Positions 1 to 11,814 are shown, numbered from the stretch's first letter. The stretch: DNA of 64,000 bases from Marsupella aquatica (GCA_973895155.1 OZ316899.1:15376001-15440000), one strand, 5' to 3'. Notes: a model not told the origin generated them from the letters alone. Numbers and translations are program-made.

Positions 1-1017
1 CTCCCCATGATGGTTGTTGCCGCAAAATAATGTTCCAATTCTTGGCAGTGTATATAGGGCCAATGTAAGGAAATAAGTGCTCCCCATCATAACCTCTTCG
101 CCATGGCTTTGGATGGACCACAATGTCCTCCAAAGCAAATAACCCAAATCCTACATCAACAAGGGAAGATGACTGCACTATCCAATGACGGCTCCATATC
201 TCTATAGGGGCATTAGTGGGTATGCCTTGAGGGATTTTGAATATCTCAGACGAGAAGTCCTTCACAAGAGGCAACGCCTTTCCAGTGAGATATGACAATC
301 CCAACCTACCCTCCACTACCACATAACCCTCACCTGGCTTCATCATAGGCGGACCTACCAAGTTTGGGTCTTGAGACTCACGAGTGCCCAATGGTTTGTA
401 ATGTCTCCTATGCCTATGGGAGCATGGGCGGGTGTGTAAAACCCTAGATGGAGGTACCTCCAGGTCACCTTGCTCAATGTCCTCCACCCTTGCTACAGGT
501 ACACTCCCGCCCTCACCACTGGGGCGCGGGGTAGGAGGAGGGGGTGTAGATGTTGATGCAAGCATCCGTCTTGCACTAGCCAAGAATGTGTCTAGCCATA
601 GCTCTTTAGAGATCAATGGAGGAGGGGGCCTACGGGGCACCTATTCATTCAAAAAAAATCCAAAATTAATAAATATATGATGATAGTGGCCATGATTTAA
701 GTGGCAAATTATGTTTCCTTCAAAATGTGCGGGGTGAGAGTATGGGGTGCATACCTGGCGAGCTGAATGTCCTGGTAAATCAGGTTGGTGTTGCCCATAA
801 TTCTCAATATGCTCAATACACTCCCAAGCTTGACGAACCACCATTCCCTTACATCGCACACACCAACATGGAATGGGGCGTAGAGGAGGAGGAGGTTGAT
901 GCGGCCTCGGAGGGGGGGGGGAGGAACGTCCCCCTCAGAAGATGACGAGTCCGAGTCAGAATCTGACTCGGAACTCCCAGAATTTGACATCTGCCCATCA
1001 ATGTGAAAATTAATCAC
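1..1017 (-). CDS. Partial gene: acidic/proline-rich protein with a possible SET-domain start
   Basis: The gene reads on the minus strand and runs off the left edge. A first exon (1017 or 990 down to about 755) encodes a Ser/Asp/Glu-rich acidic stretch and ends at a good donor (CAG|GTATGC). A second exon (about 629 down to 1, acceptor GTAG) restores the frame and stays open for about 210 codons to the edge. It begins proline-rich. Near the edge it has a GFGLFALEDI stretch, followed about 25 residues later by LFPYIGPIY. That pattern resembles the start of a SET methyltransferase domain (GxGLFA, then Y-x-G), but the catalytic NHS and GEELxxxY parts would lie outside the window. The splice pairing is inferred. 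The SET assignment is tentative; it could be an uncharacterised transposon-associated protein. Confidence 0.45.
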
Positions 1018-1994
1018 ATGTCAAAAATCGTTCCCACCCATATTAAGTACCCTAAATACAATATGTCAAGATTGGAACCTAGTTTACACTAAGCAAATAA
1101 TTAAAAACAATGACTGTGCATCTTACCTAAATGATATCCGCGCTAAACAATGCCTACTAGGATCTTGGCCTTAGAATATATGCTAAGACAATATCCAAAA
1201 TGTCTGCACAATTAAAGGAATACCATCAGAATTTATCTATACATATGTCCCCATAGAATCATATCCACTATATATTGTGGCCATCAATGAAAAAAGTTTA
1301 GCCAAATATATACTTAAAGTGCTCACCTCCAAATGATAAAGGGAGTACATCATACCTTTCGGATGCACGGCCTATCGCGATGCATAATGCATTGCAAAAA
1401 TGGACCTACAAAAATACAAACAAAGAGAACGACCCAACCCTCCGCAAAAAAATACTGCACAATACACGCACATGAGGTTAACTTTGTTTGGCCCCCAAAA
1501 TTAAATCCACATACAAGGTGGACAAATTTGTCAAAATTTTTAATGTGAGTGGATCAATGATCATACCATTCAACCCCAAAAGTATGTTTAGGGTTTAGGG
1601 TTTAGGGTTTAGACGGTAAGGGGGATGTTACCGCACATATAACCGGCTTTTATTCAAGAACCCCACCGTCCAAACAAAATCCGACTACTCAACCAGGCCT
1701 ACAATTACAATGCAAGTTTTCACATCAACTAAACTTACATTTCCTTACCACATCCCCAGCCCCCCCCCCCATTGACTAACTTATTATAAATCCGTCCTTA
1801 AAGGCATAAAAAATAATGGACAAGCTAAGTCCGATCATATTGGAAGAGGGGTCCGATACTTTAAGCATCACTATTTCCGATCCCGTTTTCGATAGTTGAA
1901 GTATCAGATGTTCCGATTCTTAAAAAGTTGGATGGAGGGCACAATAGGGTTTGGTACTTTTCCCGACTAAAGTACGAATGTCTTTGTATCGGGC
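1018..1994. other. Intergenic, no gene seen
   Basis: This AT-rich stretch has no convincing coding frame. It holds a short run of telomere-type repeats, a C-tract near 1760, and from about 1830 several CCGATA/TCGGA words like those at 16.1-16.6 kb, which may mark remnants of one dispersed repeat. Confidence 0.5.
1586..1612 (+). repeat. Interstitial plant-type telomere repeat (TTTAGGG)n
   Basis: Three to four uninterrupted TTTAGGG units. This is the Arabidopsis-type telomere repeat and supports a green-lineage genome. The run is too short to be a chromosome end. Confidence 0.85.
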
Positions 1995-2806
1995 TTGGTT
2001 TTGGATGCAACTTGGGAGGAGCTGCCGAGTGAACACAAAGCGGAGGAGCACGCATTGGAGGTCGAGGCTATGGAGGGGAATGGCACGGATGGGGGGGAGG
2101 AGACAAAGCAGCCAGGGTGGGTGGAGATGGAGCAGGGCCGTCGCAGCAGATCTCGGACATTATGGCAGAGATTTTCAAGAGGCAAGCAGGCCTGTCTGCT
2201 GAAGCTGCGGCCATAGCAGCTCAATTGACCCAGGGCCTGATTGACGAATCCAGGCAATCTGCCATAAGTGAAGCAGAGAAGGCTTTCATGGAGAGGCTAG
2301 AGAAAGGAAAGGAGAAAAAAAGAATGAGGAAGGAGGAGAGGAAAGGCAGGCCAGTGGAGGCCCTCTCACCACAAGAAAGAGAGAAGAGGCTTAGAAAGGA
2401 GGCTCGAGCTGCAGAGAGGGCAAGGATTGAGGAAGAGAGGCTATGAGCAGAGGAAAGGGCCAAACGGCCAAAATTGTTCATTAAGAAGGGAGGAGCTCCG
2501 ATGACAAAGAGCTACAATTTGTTCAGAAGTCAGCTAGGGCAGGTGTTGAGGGCAAATTTCAGCCCCTTAGACTACTGGGGGAAGAAGAAAGAAGAGGAGA
2601 AATTTCAAGCAAGGGAGCAAGTGAAGGAGCGATTATGTAATGGCTGCTTTCTGGATGATCGATGGCTGAATAAGAAGATCTCACGTTCACTTGCAGATAG
2701 ACGTAATAATGTGAGAGAAAAGATGAGGAAGTACCTGGCAGATTGTAAGGAGGAGGCAAAGGTGATGAGGAATTGTATGGTGCGAGGAAACAGGAGATTT
2801 TGCTAG
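1995..2806 (+). pseudogene. Charged coiled-coil reading frame of unknown function, broken
   Basis: I do not recognise this product. From about 2117 one frame runs to 2806 with a single TGA at 2444-2446. The encoded stretch is Lys/Arg/Glu/Ala-rich and probably a coiled coil, followed by a more ordinary segment with clustered basic residues (2474-2806). A neighbouring frame from 1995 overlaps the start, so a frameshift or intron near 2117-2216 is possible. The frame ends exactly where the TAGCGA-repeat element begins (near 2797), so insertion of that element may have cut the gene. It could be the amino-terminal part of a host or transposon gene whose remainder is displaced. Confidence 0.35.
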
Positions 2807-2827
2807 CGAGGCAACATTGTTAGCGAA
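2802..2827. repeat. Two half-sites of the TAGCGA motif at the element's left end
   Basis: GCTAGCGA at 2802-2809 and TTAGCGAA at 2820-2827 lie 10 bases apart in direct orientation, downstream of the ParB-methyltransferase gene. Unlike the other copies they do not form a full palindrome. Confidence 0.6.
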
Positions 2828-3130
2828 GCATTCTGGCGGATACATTTATCTCACATTCCACGAAAACAATGCCCAAACAGTCTCAGTTTTCCACCTCTTA
2901 CAATAATGAAAAGAATATGACAATGGAAAATCCTGCATGATTTTCATAAGTATTCCATACTTGAGCCACACACGTTTTAATCATCTAAAAAGGATCACCA
3001 AAACTAGAAACTCCCATCAAAATATGGAACCTCTTTACATTGAAAGTGTGGATCGCCAACAACTTCAAGACAGAAAAACGGTAAGAGTCGACCTCGACCA
3101 GTACATCCAGTCCTACTTCCTCTTACTTGA

Positions 3131-6100
3131 TCAGTCATAAACTTCATCCTCTGATTCATCAGAGATGTCACTACTACTAGGATCGCTACTGGTCTCCCTC
3201 TCCGTGGACTCGGCAGACTCATCTAAATACTGACGGACTGTCCCCGCCTCATTGTCGATAAACCTTGAACAATCCAGATATCTTCGAGCACCTCTCATGG
3301 ACCGAAGTCCTTTCGATTCCCAAGTCAAGATAACAGGATCTTCATCAACCTGCCTCGCCGATGTCTCAGCATAGCACGGAAGAGTAAAAGGCTTCTCAGG
3401 AGTAACCACAATGGACTCCTGGACTTCCCTCCGAAGACGAAATCTCTCCTCAGAAAACCAATCCACCCTCCTATCACTGACGCAACCACCGACATCAGTT
3501 GACGAAGAGCAACAAAATAAAGAAAACAAAAGAAACCAAATAGGGAGTCCGACATCAGAAGAGGCCAAGTACTTTACTCCAGGTCGAATTTGTCTTTCTC
3601 GCTTGAAGGCCCAGCCTGTTCATCCCCTGGAATCGTGAACTCATCATCTGACCCAGCGTCTTGATTAACCTTGGCTGGTTGATCCCTAATCTGCTTTGCC
3701 TTGCTCGAATGCCTCGCCAGAACACTGTTTAAAGTTTTTTCTGCACAGCAATGGAGAATGTCCCTGTCTTCAACACCGACAACAAAACTCCCGGAGAATT
3801 CTTCGGCAGAAAACGAGCTACCGTCACACACAGTCCAGTCAAGGACTATGTCTTTGGGTTTTGTGAGGAATTCCATCACGGCTTGCATGAACCCAATTGA
3901 AAGCCTTTTCGATCCAGCAACAGCCGCTTCTGGACAGGGGTCAGTCTTAGGGTAACAAACACTCAACATTGACTTATGTCTTGCATCTTCCGAAGACGTC
4001 AATGGAACATACGCTGGGTCTTTAGGAATCTTTGCACTAAATTCCACCCGACAAAAAACATCCAGGGTGAGAGTGCACACCTGCATAAAAACCAAAATAC
4101 ATCAGAAACAATGCTAACTTTGTTAGCGAGCTTGCTAGCATTAACTTAGTCGGAAAATAGAAAATTAACACCTAAACAAGATATGTTTGGTAGCTGAAAA
4201 TTATAATTTTGTTAGCGACATCGCTAGCATTAAAACTCTCAAGAAATTTAAGGGATAACTACCTCAATATCCATATCTGCCCTCCATAAAGGGGTGGACA
4301 ACAAAACGGTATATTGCTGCACATGTTTGAATTTGTTTTTTTGCTCAACTGCCGTAAATATTTGCCTCATGTGATTGAAGTCTGAGCTGTGCAAGACAAC
4401 AACATATCCGTCGTCTGAAAGCATTGGTCTCATCACTCCAAAAAAATAATATGGGAGTTTCTCGCTCCAAACATTCCAAGACGGAACCTGTTTGTCTGTA
4501 ACGCTTGTTCTATGCCCAGTTGGAAGAGAAATGAATCCCAAATGTGCTCCAATCCCAGCATAAGGCTTTCCATTAATTACGACATGGTTCGGGCACTCTA
4601 CGCTCTTCGACATCCCAGTAATCCATCGATCTCCATCTCCCATCCAAGATGGCCTCACTTTACTTACGCTAATTGAGTTTGCAGTATCGGTCAAATTGCT
4701 ACGAGCCAGGAAATGTCGCTGCCCATCCATCTTCAAACCACACATCCGAGCAACACCTTGAGCAACTGAAACTTCCTCATCGTCCGAATCTGAAAGAATC
4801 TGGATGTTCCGCTTCCGTTTCAAACGTTTTATACTTCCTAAATCCACTGCGCTCTTTGTTGTGACTTCGGCATCTGGGGACTGAGGTTCCTCACCATCAT
4901 CTGCTCCACTCTTCAAACTCTCAGAAGCCGCTCCCTTCCTCCTCTCTGTGAAGCAGAAGACATTAGTGTCTGTATATTTGACACACATCCGGACTTAAAA
5001 ATAAAAAGTAACATACAATTAACAGACTTACTTGGCTTTCCGGAAATCTGGGACCCATCTTTGGATGTGTCCTTCAATGCTCCTTTTCTTGGCTTCCGTG
5101 CTTGACTCCTATCCACTATGGTAGCTACACCAAGACAAGCTTTTTCCATCGCCTCGCAACCACCAACTTCAGCATCAGTGGGTGCCAATTTGGACTCGGA
5201 GATGTAAGATTCCGGAAGGAATCCTTGATTGATCATGTGAAGAGCTGCTTTCTCTGCAGTGTCAAATGTCACAGACCATTTGTCCGAGTCCAAATACCAT
5301 GGACAATGAAGAACCTCCCACTCGCTCAATCTCCTCGGAGCTTCACTTCCCTCGCAAGGAAACATACAATATTCCCCAAACTTATCACTTGTAGGGTCCT
5401 CTTTAACCCCGACTATCCATGGGGAGAAACAGGTTGGGTAGGACCACCAGTAAAATTTGTCTGCTACTTCTTTGTCTACAAAAAATCGATACGTGTATCT
5501 CTTCGCTCTCCTCCGAAACAATGTAATGTCTACCTTCTCTCCTGTCTTGGGTGGCCAAATCTGCTTGAAAAAACAAGTTTTCACACGAGTTTGGAAATTC
5601 TCAAAATCCTCCTCAATGTCAAGGATTAGCGAAGCTTTCGTCTTCTCTGAAGACGTAAGGATCCTTGACTCAGGGACAGTAGGCATTACCTCAGAAACAA
5701 TTTCAGACATGAGGGAAGACAAAATTGACTCGGCTTGCTCCCACACTGCCCAATGATGAAGCCAAAGCTTAGTCTCACCATCTGAGAATTGACCTGGATG
5801 AAAGAATTTTTTCCGAAGCTCAGGATGACACTGTGCCTCTAGGAGTGTACATCGGAGCTCTGGGGATAAAGAGGTCACACCAATGAACAATCGAGCTTGA
5901 TCAAGACCACAAGAAACATTTCCCCTGCCTTTGTCATCTGTTCTCTGGGCCTCCTTTCTCTCGTTCTCGCAGTAGTTATGCATTTCGACACATTTCTTGA
6001 AAAAGTCTCCAAACTCAGGATTTAGTAATGGACCGATCTTTGGAACTTTCACATTCCAATCAGCAAGTTGTTCTTTCATCATGTCACGCATTGCTAAGTC

Positions 6101-7262
6101 CTGTGCAGCCTTGGAAAGGGGCTCGCCTTGAGCCTCCTTAAGAGCAAATTTCTTCTTAAGGTCCTCGGTCTGCGATGCAATGTTAGCAGCGGATAGAATA
6201 TAAGTGCAGGCATCCAGCGTCATGTTCTTCGAATACCATGCGGCCTTCCGCACATTGGCCATCTTTTGCTGGAAAAGTTTGTAATTCTCAGCGTCGATGA
6301 TATCTTTGTAAACGGATAAGTCATTGTTCAGAATCTTCTGGACGCGTTCAGCCTCCAAAACCCAGGAATTCTCTACATGACATTGAGTTAACCTGCCACA
6401 ACATGCCTCATGTTAGCGAGATCGCTAGCTGAAAGTGACCTGGTAAAAATGAAATTTCAGAACTATCTTATCATGAGAAGTCCCACCTGTTCAATGCGTG
6501 CATAGCCGACTCGATCTGAACGAAAGAGTTCTTTCCACCCTTAAAGATCTTGCAGACCACTCGAGGATGGTACTTAATATCATCCGGATGTTCCTCCGCC
6601 AGTTGGCTCCATGAATACAATCGGTGGTTTCCATCGAAAACACAAAACATTTTGTCCTTGAGGATCTGGAAAGAAACATGAGAATCACATTCGCGCTCAA
6701 ACTCCTCGTTTTGCAACACCCAAATATCATCCCAAGTTTCGCGGATGGCATCTGTACAGATCTGGATTTCTCCATCCTCGTTTGTCATCTGAACGTAAAA
6801 TCGAGGCGCATCCTTGATGTAACCCTGCGTTTTGAACTCGGACTTCAATGTGTCTATCGCAGTGGAATCCTTCTGCAGAGACCGGACAATCTACATGTTT
6901 CTCATCCGGCACAGAGGAATTCGGGGGGGAGCCAATGCAAATCCGAACTCATTCACTCCAAACGAGTGAAGATGACGGTTTATGACAACCGTGTAAGGTT
7001 CCAAAGCGCTCGGATCAAACACAGGAGCAACTACGTCTACCGCTGTCACCATCTTGGGCCGCCTTGGAGTCTTCAATCCCGCTACAAGCACTTTCTTGTT
7101 CGCTGTGGACCTAGTTTCTCTCCTTGTCGACTCCCTAGACTGAAACGATCCTCTCAAAGAAATACTCTCTGGAGACAACGATGACTCCATGAAATAAAAC
7201 CCTTTGGAGAAGAGTGCTCGAGCCCGGAGACTGCAGCGGCTGCACGCGTCAAAAACGTCCAC
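3131..7262 (-). CDS. ParB-like / DNA methyltransferase-like fusion protein, five exons
   Basis: My splice model is 7262-6487, 6392-5032, 4945-4263, 4080-3578, 3476-3131. All introns are GT-AG and the total is 3,669 nt, exactly 1,223 codons. An alternative start is the ATG at 7190. Exon 1 carries FCVFDGNHRLYSW (6621-6635 encodes DGNHR), the signature of the ParB/sulfiredoxin-like fold. Exon 2 is mostly helical and unassigned. Exon 3 has an acidic and Lys/Arg-rich linker, then PSWNVW and a PYYFFGVMRPML...GYVVVLHS stretch like motifs IV-V of beta-class DNA methyltransferases. Exon 4 has KPKDIVLDWTVCDGSS...VGVE, like motif I (FxGxG) in the order expected of that class. The tail is acidic. ParB-methyltransferase fusions are known from phages and bacteria. 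The motif IV position reads VPSW rather than DPPW/Y and motif I has lost glycines, so catalysis is doubtful. One in-frame TAG lies at 6891-6893 in exon 1. Confidence 0.6.
4124..4137. repeat. TAGCGA palindrome copy, intron 3 of the ParB-methyltransferase gene
   Basis: TAGCGA-GC-TTGCTA, one mismatch from a perfect inverted repeat, flanked by further GCTAAC/GCTAGC words. Confidence 0.75.
4213..4226. repeat. TAGCGA palindrome copy, intron 3 of the ParB-methyltransferase gene
   Basis: TAGCGA-CA-TCGCTA, a perfect inverted repeat with a two-base centre, about 90 bp from the previous copy in the same intron. Confidence 0.85.
6414..6427. repeat. TAGCGA palindrome copy, intron 1 of the ParB-methyltransferase gene
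   Basis: TAGCGA-GA-TCGCTA, a perfect inverted repeat inside the 94-base intron between exons 1 and 2. Confidence 0.85.
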
Positions 7263-7580
7263 AGAGCACCTCCTTTCGGAGAATTAGGACAGCCGTACAA
7301 ACTGCTACGAACTCCCTCCAAAGCCTTATAGAGTTACGATAGTGAATACTGACAACGATCGACAGTACGATGTAAGGAATAACAGAAATCTCCTGGCAGG
7401 GACCACTAGTTGTACTTTTTGGAAAACATGAAGAACAACCTTCACGACCGATAATCTTATCCAGACAAAATACTCCAGGTGTCCCGTGTAATTTGTACCG
7501 TTGACATTATGGTACCCGTTGACTATTCCCAACGGAATCCTAACGGTAAACTTCCTCAAAAATCAGTTTGACTTTTTGGC

Positions 7581-7594
7581 TAGCGAGATCGCTG
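7581..7594. repeat. TAGCGA palindrome copy in the divergent intergenic region
   Basis: TAGCGA-GA-TCGCTG, one mismatch from perfect. Confidence 0.8.
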
Positions 7595-7673
7595 GCATAA
7601 ACTCAATGACACAGGTATCCTTAAAAGAGTTGAAATCAACGGTTTTCTTGCCATAAAACTATCAAAACCAAGC

Positions 7674-7687
7674 TAGCGAGATCACTA
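7674..7687. repeat. TAGCGA palindrome copy in the divergent intergenic region
   Basis: TAGCGA-GA-TCACTA, one mismatch from perfect, 93 bp from the neighbouring copy. Confidence 0.8.
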
Positions 7688-7868
7688 GCATGGGAGACGT
7701 CCCTATACGTTGAGTAAAAGACAAAATAACGGTAAAATCAACGGGAACCGACTGACAATCTGTTCGGATTGTTGTTTCCGTTGGGAAAAACCCAGTTTTG
7801 GTCCTGCAAATAGGATTCGTATGGGAGATTCAAAACATAGTGGTTGTATTTTTGTATGCTAAGAAGAG

Positions 7869-10800
7869 ATGATGTCGATGAATTCCAAGGTGGTTTTGGA
7901 GCGTAGAATGACGGGAGATGTGGTGGTACTCCCAAGTGCCCCTGACTCATCGGAGGTTAGGGTGACAGAGTCATTCCTTGCAACTCATTTTGGAATTCCA
8001 AAAGATGACCTTGTCATGAAGTTGTTTGAGTTGTATTCTCAAAATGGGCCACGGAGTCACGAGTTGAGAGAGGACAGTAGTACTTCCGAGAAGGTCTGGA
8101 CGCTGAAGGTTGGATCTTGTGTCAAGGTTCTGTCCAGTAAAGATGGTTTTCCTGATGTCATTTTGGAACCCATGGAATTAGATCCCGTTCATCAAACTCC
8201 TGTGATTGATCTTGGGACGCCTCCCAAAGACAGAGCTCCCAAGGTCATTGAAATATCTCCAGAGAGTATAAGGCAAGACACATCTTGTGGTTCGATGAAG
8301 TCACGAGATGGTTCCGAACCCGAAGGGTTAGCGACAAATTTGATTGAAAGGACTGGGGATAGCATGACCACAGTGTATCGGATGAGTGCCTATGACGCTT
8401 TTCTCAATATCAGTGGAGCGAGTGAACTTGCACAATTTAGAAGAGGGAATCAATGGAATGAATGTCAGGTTTCGACTCTGCCATCGACATACAATGGTAA
8501 CGTTGTTTTTGAACTTCCTCCAGTCGAGTGGGGCGGGAGGGGAGGAGGTCTCCAAGATATGGATCGAGAGAAGGACGGCTATCCTTGGACGAGACTAGTG
8601 ACTACATCTGCAAATTTGAAGCCAAGGTTTCATTGGGCTGTGTCGAAAGTTCGTTGCGCTAGAATTCTTGAATGCCATAATTTGGGTTGCCGGAAGTTGA
8701 AACATACTGAGTGAAAAATGACTGCGCTTTCAGAGGGAAAGGGTTGCTGACTGACATCTTTCGTCTTGGAGAGCAAGTGAGTGAGGGAGGACTTTCTGTG
8801 GCTTCTGTGAAGAGAGGCCTCTCTGTATTCGAGAATGCCCGGCAAAACTGTTGTATGTGTACCCTAAGCAAGGTTTGGAGAGTCACATTTCAATGCATAT
8901 GTCCAGATTGGCTGTGCATATGGGATTCCACGATCACCCTGTTTGGAAGGGAAAATCTCGTTCTGCGAGAAAAACAGCGGAAGATGTGGTTTTAGGGGTC
9001 CATCGGTTGAATCCAGTCTCAACTCCCGCACGTCTGAGAAACCAGTCAATTGGGAACCTTGTCTCGCTATTGCATCCAGAATCATCGGCTCAGTTGTCGA
9101 GAGAAGAACAACAAGAAATTTGGAGTTTGATCGGAGTAGTTTCTACCGCTCCAAAGTTCCAAGCTATTCTTCGGAGTGTGAAGATGGATAATCCTAAAAA
9201 AGGAGAACTTGACTCACTTCGTGAAATGCAATCACGTAACAATTTCCCTTTCGTGCAGAGGTACCTATTTCCCGATCAAGGAAACAGAAATGATCGAGCG
9301 CATGTATTCAAAATGAGTACAAATGGTCCTGGATCGGGTGTGGAAATTTTGAGGAGCATGGAGGCTGGAGGAGCATTGGAAGGTTCGTGGGTCAGTTTTG
9401 ACGTGATGCATCGTATCACTAGTGGATGGTTGACCTTCAGCGCACACATGTATGACCATAATTACCGCGCTCTGTGTACAATTTTCACTTGGGAGTTGAG
9501 AGCCGAAGACACAGAGTCGCTTGAAACTACGTGGAGGTTAATGGTAGATGTCGCATCCAAGAATGGAGTGCATAATCCCATTATTGGAGGATTCATAGCA
9601 GACAATGCGGAGGCTGGCTGGATTTTTGTGAGAAGGGTATTTTTTGGAGGTGTCAGAAATCCTCTGAAAGAGCATAGTGATGCTTTCCATCTCTCTCAAT
9701 CCCTCAGAAGACACACTTTGGAGGGGATCAAGGAGGGGTGTCATGCGGAGCACTATAAGATGTGGGAGAAGTTAAGAATTGCTCCAACATACGTCGAAGC
9801 ATATCGTATCGCCGAAGACATTCAAAAATGGTGGAAAGAGGGGAATTGTCACCCTTCCAAGCTTAAATCACTACAAGGGTGGATTTCATGGTGGGTTGTG
9901 CGGTGGAGACAATGGGGTAACTTTATTCGTGTGGTGAGTAACGGTGAATTCTTTCTGATGAGTTTAAGCTAGCGAGATCGCTAGCAATAAAATTTCTTTT
10001 CGTAAATGTATTTTGGTCACCGATTGAAACATTAGACTGTCTCAAAATAGACATATCGCTAGTGAATACAAGTGTTAACTCTGCTCATTTTTCAGACGCA
10101 AACTGCGAAGGAGTCTGCTCTGATGCCAAACTGTGCGGGAGCTGAATCTGCTCACGCATCAATGCGTTCCTGCCAGCCGAAGAAGAAAATTGGTTTGATT
10201 GAAGCCTATGAAGTTGACCAGAATCGAGCAGCTGGACAGATTGCAGCGTTCACTGCATACTTGGAAGGGTGTCACCGTGGGAATGGTCCTACAATATTTG
10301 AGTTGGCCTTCAGAAATGCAGATACAATGGGGTCTATGGATGCCTATGAGAAGGCATCCAATCTACTATTTGAATCATCTGGAAAATATGAGTTCTATAG
10401 AACTGTGCCTTTACATGGAGATCTTAGAACAACGTCAGGGAAACGGAAGGGTAGTGCTTCTGCTTCTATTCATGAAAACGATTCTCATAGACATGATAAG
10501 ATATTGCGCACAGTGGCGTCGCGGTCTAGTTTGAAAAGAAGAAATCTTTACACAGAATTTGGTAACTTCAGCGGTGCTTCTGATATTGGTGGACCTTCAG
10601 ACTTTCCTGGCGATGGAGACAACCCCACTTGCCATGGACCTTCTCTTCCTCGTGAAGTTATAAATATATTAGATGATGGTGAAGAACTACGTTGGAGAAA
10701 TACCACAGCCTCAAAATAATCGGGATGAAATTCAGGATGCACCCCGAAGGATCCCTTTTGTTGAAGAGGTTGATGTGACATATGGGACCTGGCACTTGAG

Positions 10801-11645
10801 GCGGAGTGGAAAAGGGAGTGGACCTGTTTGCAATGGACGAGTGGACCGAAGTGTGTTTGGAAGAGATGAGTGCAGGAATCTCATCAAAGAAACTGGAATG
10901 AAGGCATTCCGGGCTGGAGTGGTTGGTGTTGCGATTCACGGATTGAGGTTGTCATCTCCACATCGTCAGCTTCTATACTTCTGTCCGAATAATAGGTGCC
11001 ATAAAACAGGTGGCAAAAGGACTCTTGCCCAGCTTCCGGAACCACCTGAGGCATTGCAAGTCCAGCGTGGGACCAGGCTGACCCCAACAGAGATTGACTT
11101 TCTTCTTCGAAATGGGATTGAAATCAGAGGATTATCATACTCTGATCGAGCACCGATTGGGTCGTTCTCCTCTCCAAATCGTGTTGACCTCCGAATTGAT
11201 GTGAACTCCTTCCCAGAAAGAGTTGACATTGGTATTCCAAACCGTAGATTCAAGACCCGGAATGGGAAAGGCGTTCGTCAACGTTTCCAGAACACCCCGG
11301 AGCTTCTCACGCATTTGATCTGCGACTGACAAACATATGAGAGTCATTGGAAGTGAGAAGATATGCCTCGAAAATGGGTGGGGATGGCAATATCTTATCG
11401 TCACTCACGAGACAGATTCTAAAATTGCACACAAGTACTGGGTCCAAGTGTGTTGCTTTCCTTCTTGCTCATTTGATGACTTCTACAAGAGACACACGAG
11501 AGGAAGACCCTATATGTCTTGTAAACACCTCCTCTGGGTGTACTTAAACAAGTTCTCACTGAATCTAGACAGAGACGATCTTGTGAAGCAGCCAATTCTG
11601 ACTGTTGCTGAAGTAAGGAGTTTGATTCCGTTGCAGTGTAGTTGA
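7869..11645 (+). CDS. MULE-like DDE transposase with SWIM-type zinc finger, several exons
   Basis: The gene is read from several frames joined by probable introns. An amino-terminal piece (7869-8714) ends in a Cys-rich segment (RCARILECHNLGC). The catalytic piece (about 8770-9970) has a candidate first Asp in SFDVMHRIT (9400-9402) and a second in IADNAEAGW (9601-9603). A further exon (about 10090-10719) has PNCAGAESAHA, matching the TN-x-AES segment that ends MULE catalytic cores (Glu at 10144-10146). The frame then shifts near 10673-10719 into 10673-11329 and again into 11337-11645, where CSF...SCKHLLWVYL resembles the CxC...CxH SWIM finger with the second Cys replaced by Phe. The function would be cut-and-paste transposition in the nucleus. 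The 9970-10090 intron contains a TAGCGA palindrome. Exon joins at 8700-8770, 10.7 kb and 11.33 kb are unresolved and may be frameshifts. Confidence 0.6.
9970..9983. repeat. TAGCGA palindrome copy in a transposase intron
   Basis: TAGCGA-GA-TCGCTA, perfect, with GCTAGC extensions on both sides. It overlaps the stop of the upstream open frame, consistent with lying in an intron. Confidence 0.85.
10053..10066. repeat. Half-site ATCGCTAGTG in the same transposase intron
   Basis: Only the right arm of the palindrome is recognisable. Confidence 0.5.
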
Positions 11646-11762
11646 CTTAATCTCTATTATCCGTTGAGGTGAACGTTTCAGCGTCCCTAATTTTGTCGCC
11701 TTTTTGGTTTTCAGAACAGAGGAAAGTCCTCCACCTCACTAATTATATTGTGTATGCAATGT

Positions 11763-11776
11763 TAGCGAGGGTCTAG
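11763..11776. repeat. Degenerate TAGCGA copy downstream of the transposase
   Basis: TAGCGA is followed by a decayed right arm (GTCTAG). Confidence 0.5.
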
Positions 11777-11814
11777 TACTATTCTATACGTATCGGCAAT
11801 AGTGTTTATTTTTC

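Larger units (their letters stand above)
7263..7868. promoter_or_regulatory. Divergent promoter region between the two element genes
   Basis: About 600 bp separate the starts of the minus-strand ParB-methyltransferase gene and the plus-strand transposase gene, so both promoters should lie here. Two TAGCGA palindromes sit in the middle third. No clear TATA box was picked out. If the ParB-like protein binds the palindrome it could regulate both genes from here; that is inference. Confidence 0.5.

Noticed and set aside
709-1017. Long unspliced minus-strand frame taken as a complete small gene
   Set aside because: Its C-terminal part continues past a good splice donor; the spliced model joins a much longer open frame to the left.
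2559-2759. Minus-strand frame opposite the charged coiled-coil segment
   Set aside because: Low-complexity complement of the Lys/Glu-rich plus-strand frame.
6872-6893. A 22-base GT...AG mini-intron that would remove the TAG in ParB-methyltransferase exon 1
   Set aside because: It is too short for normal splicing, and its length is not a multiple of three, so removing it would break a frame that otherwise fits exactly.
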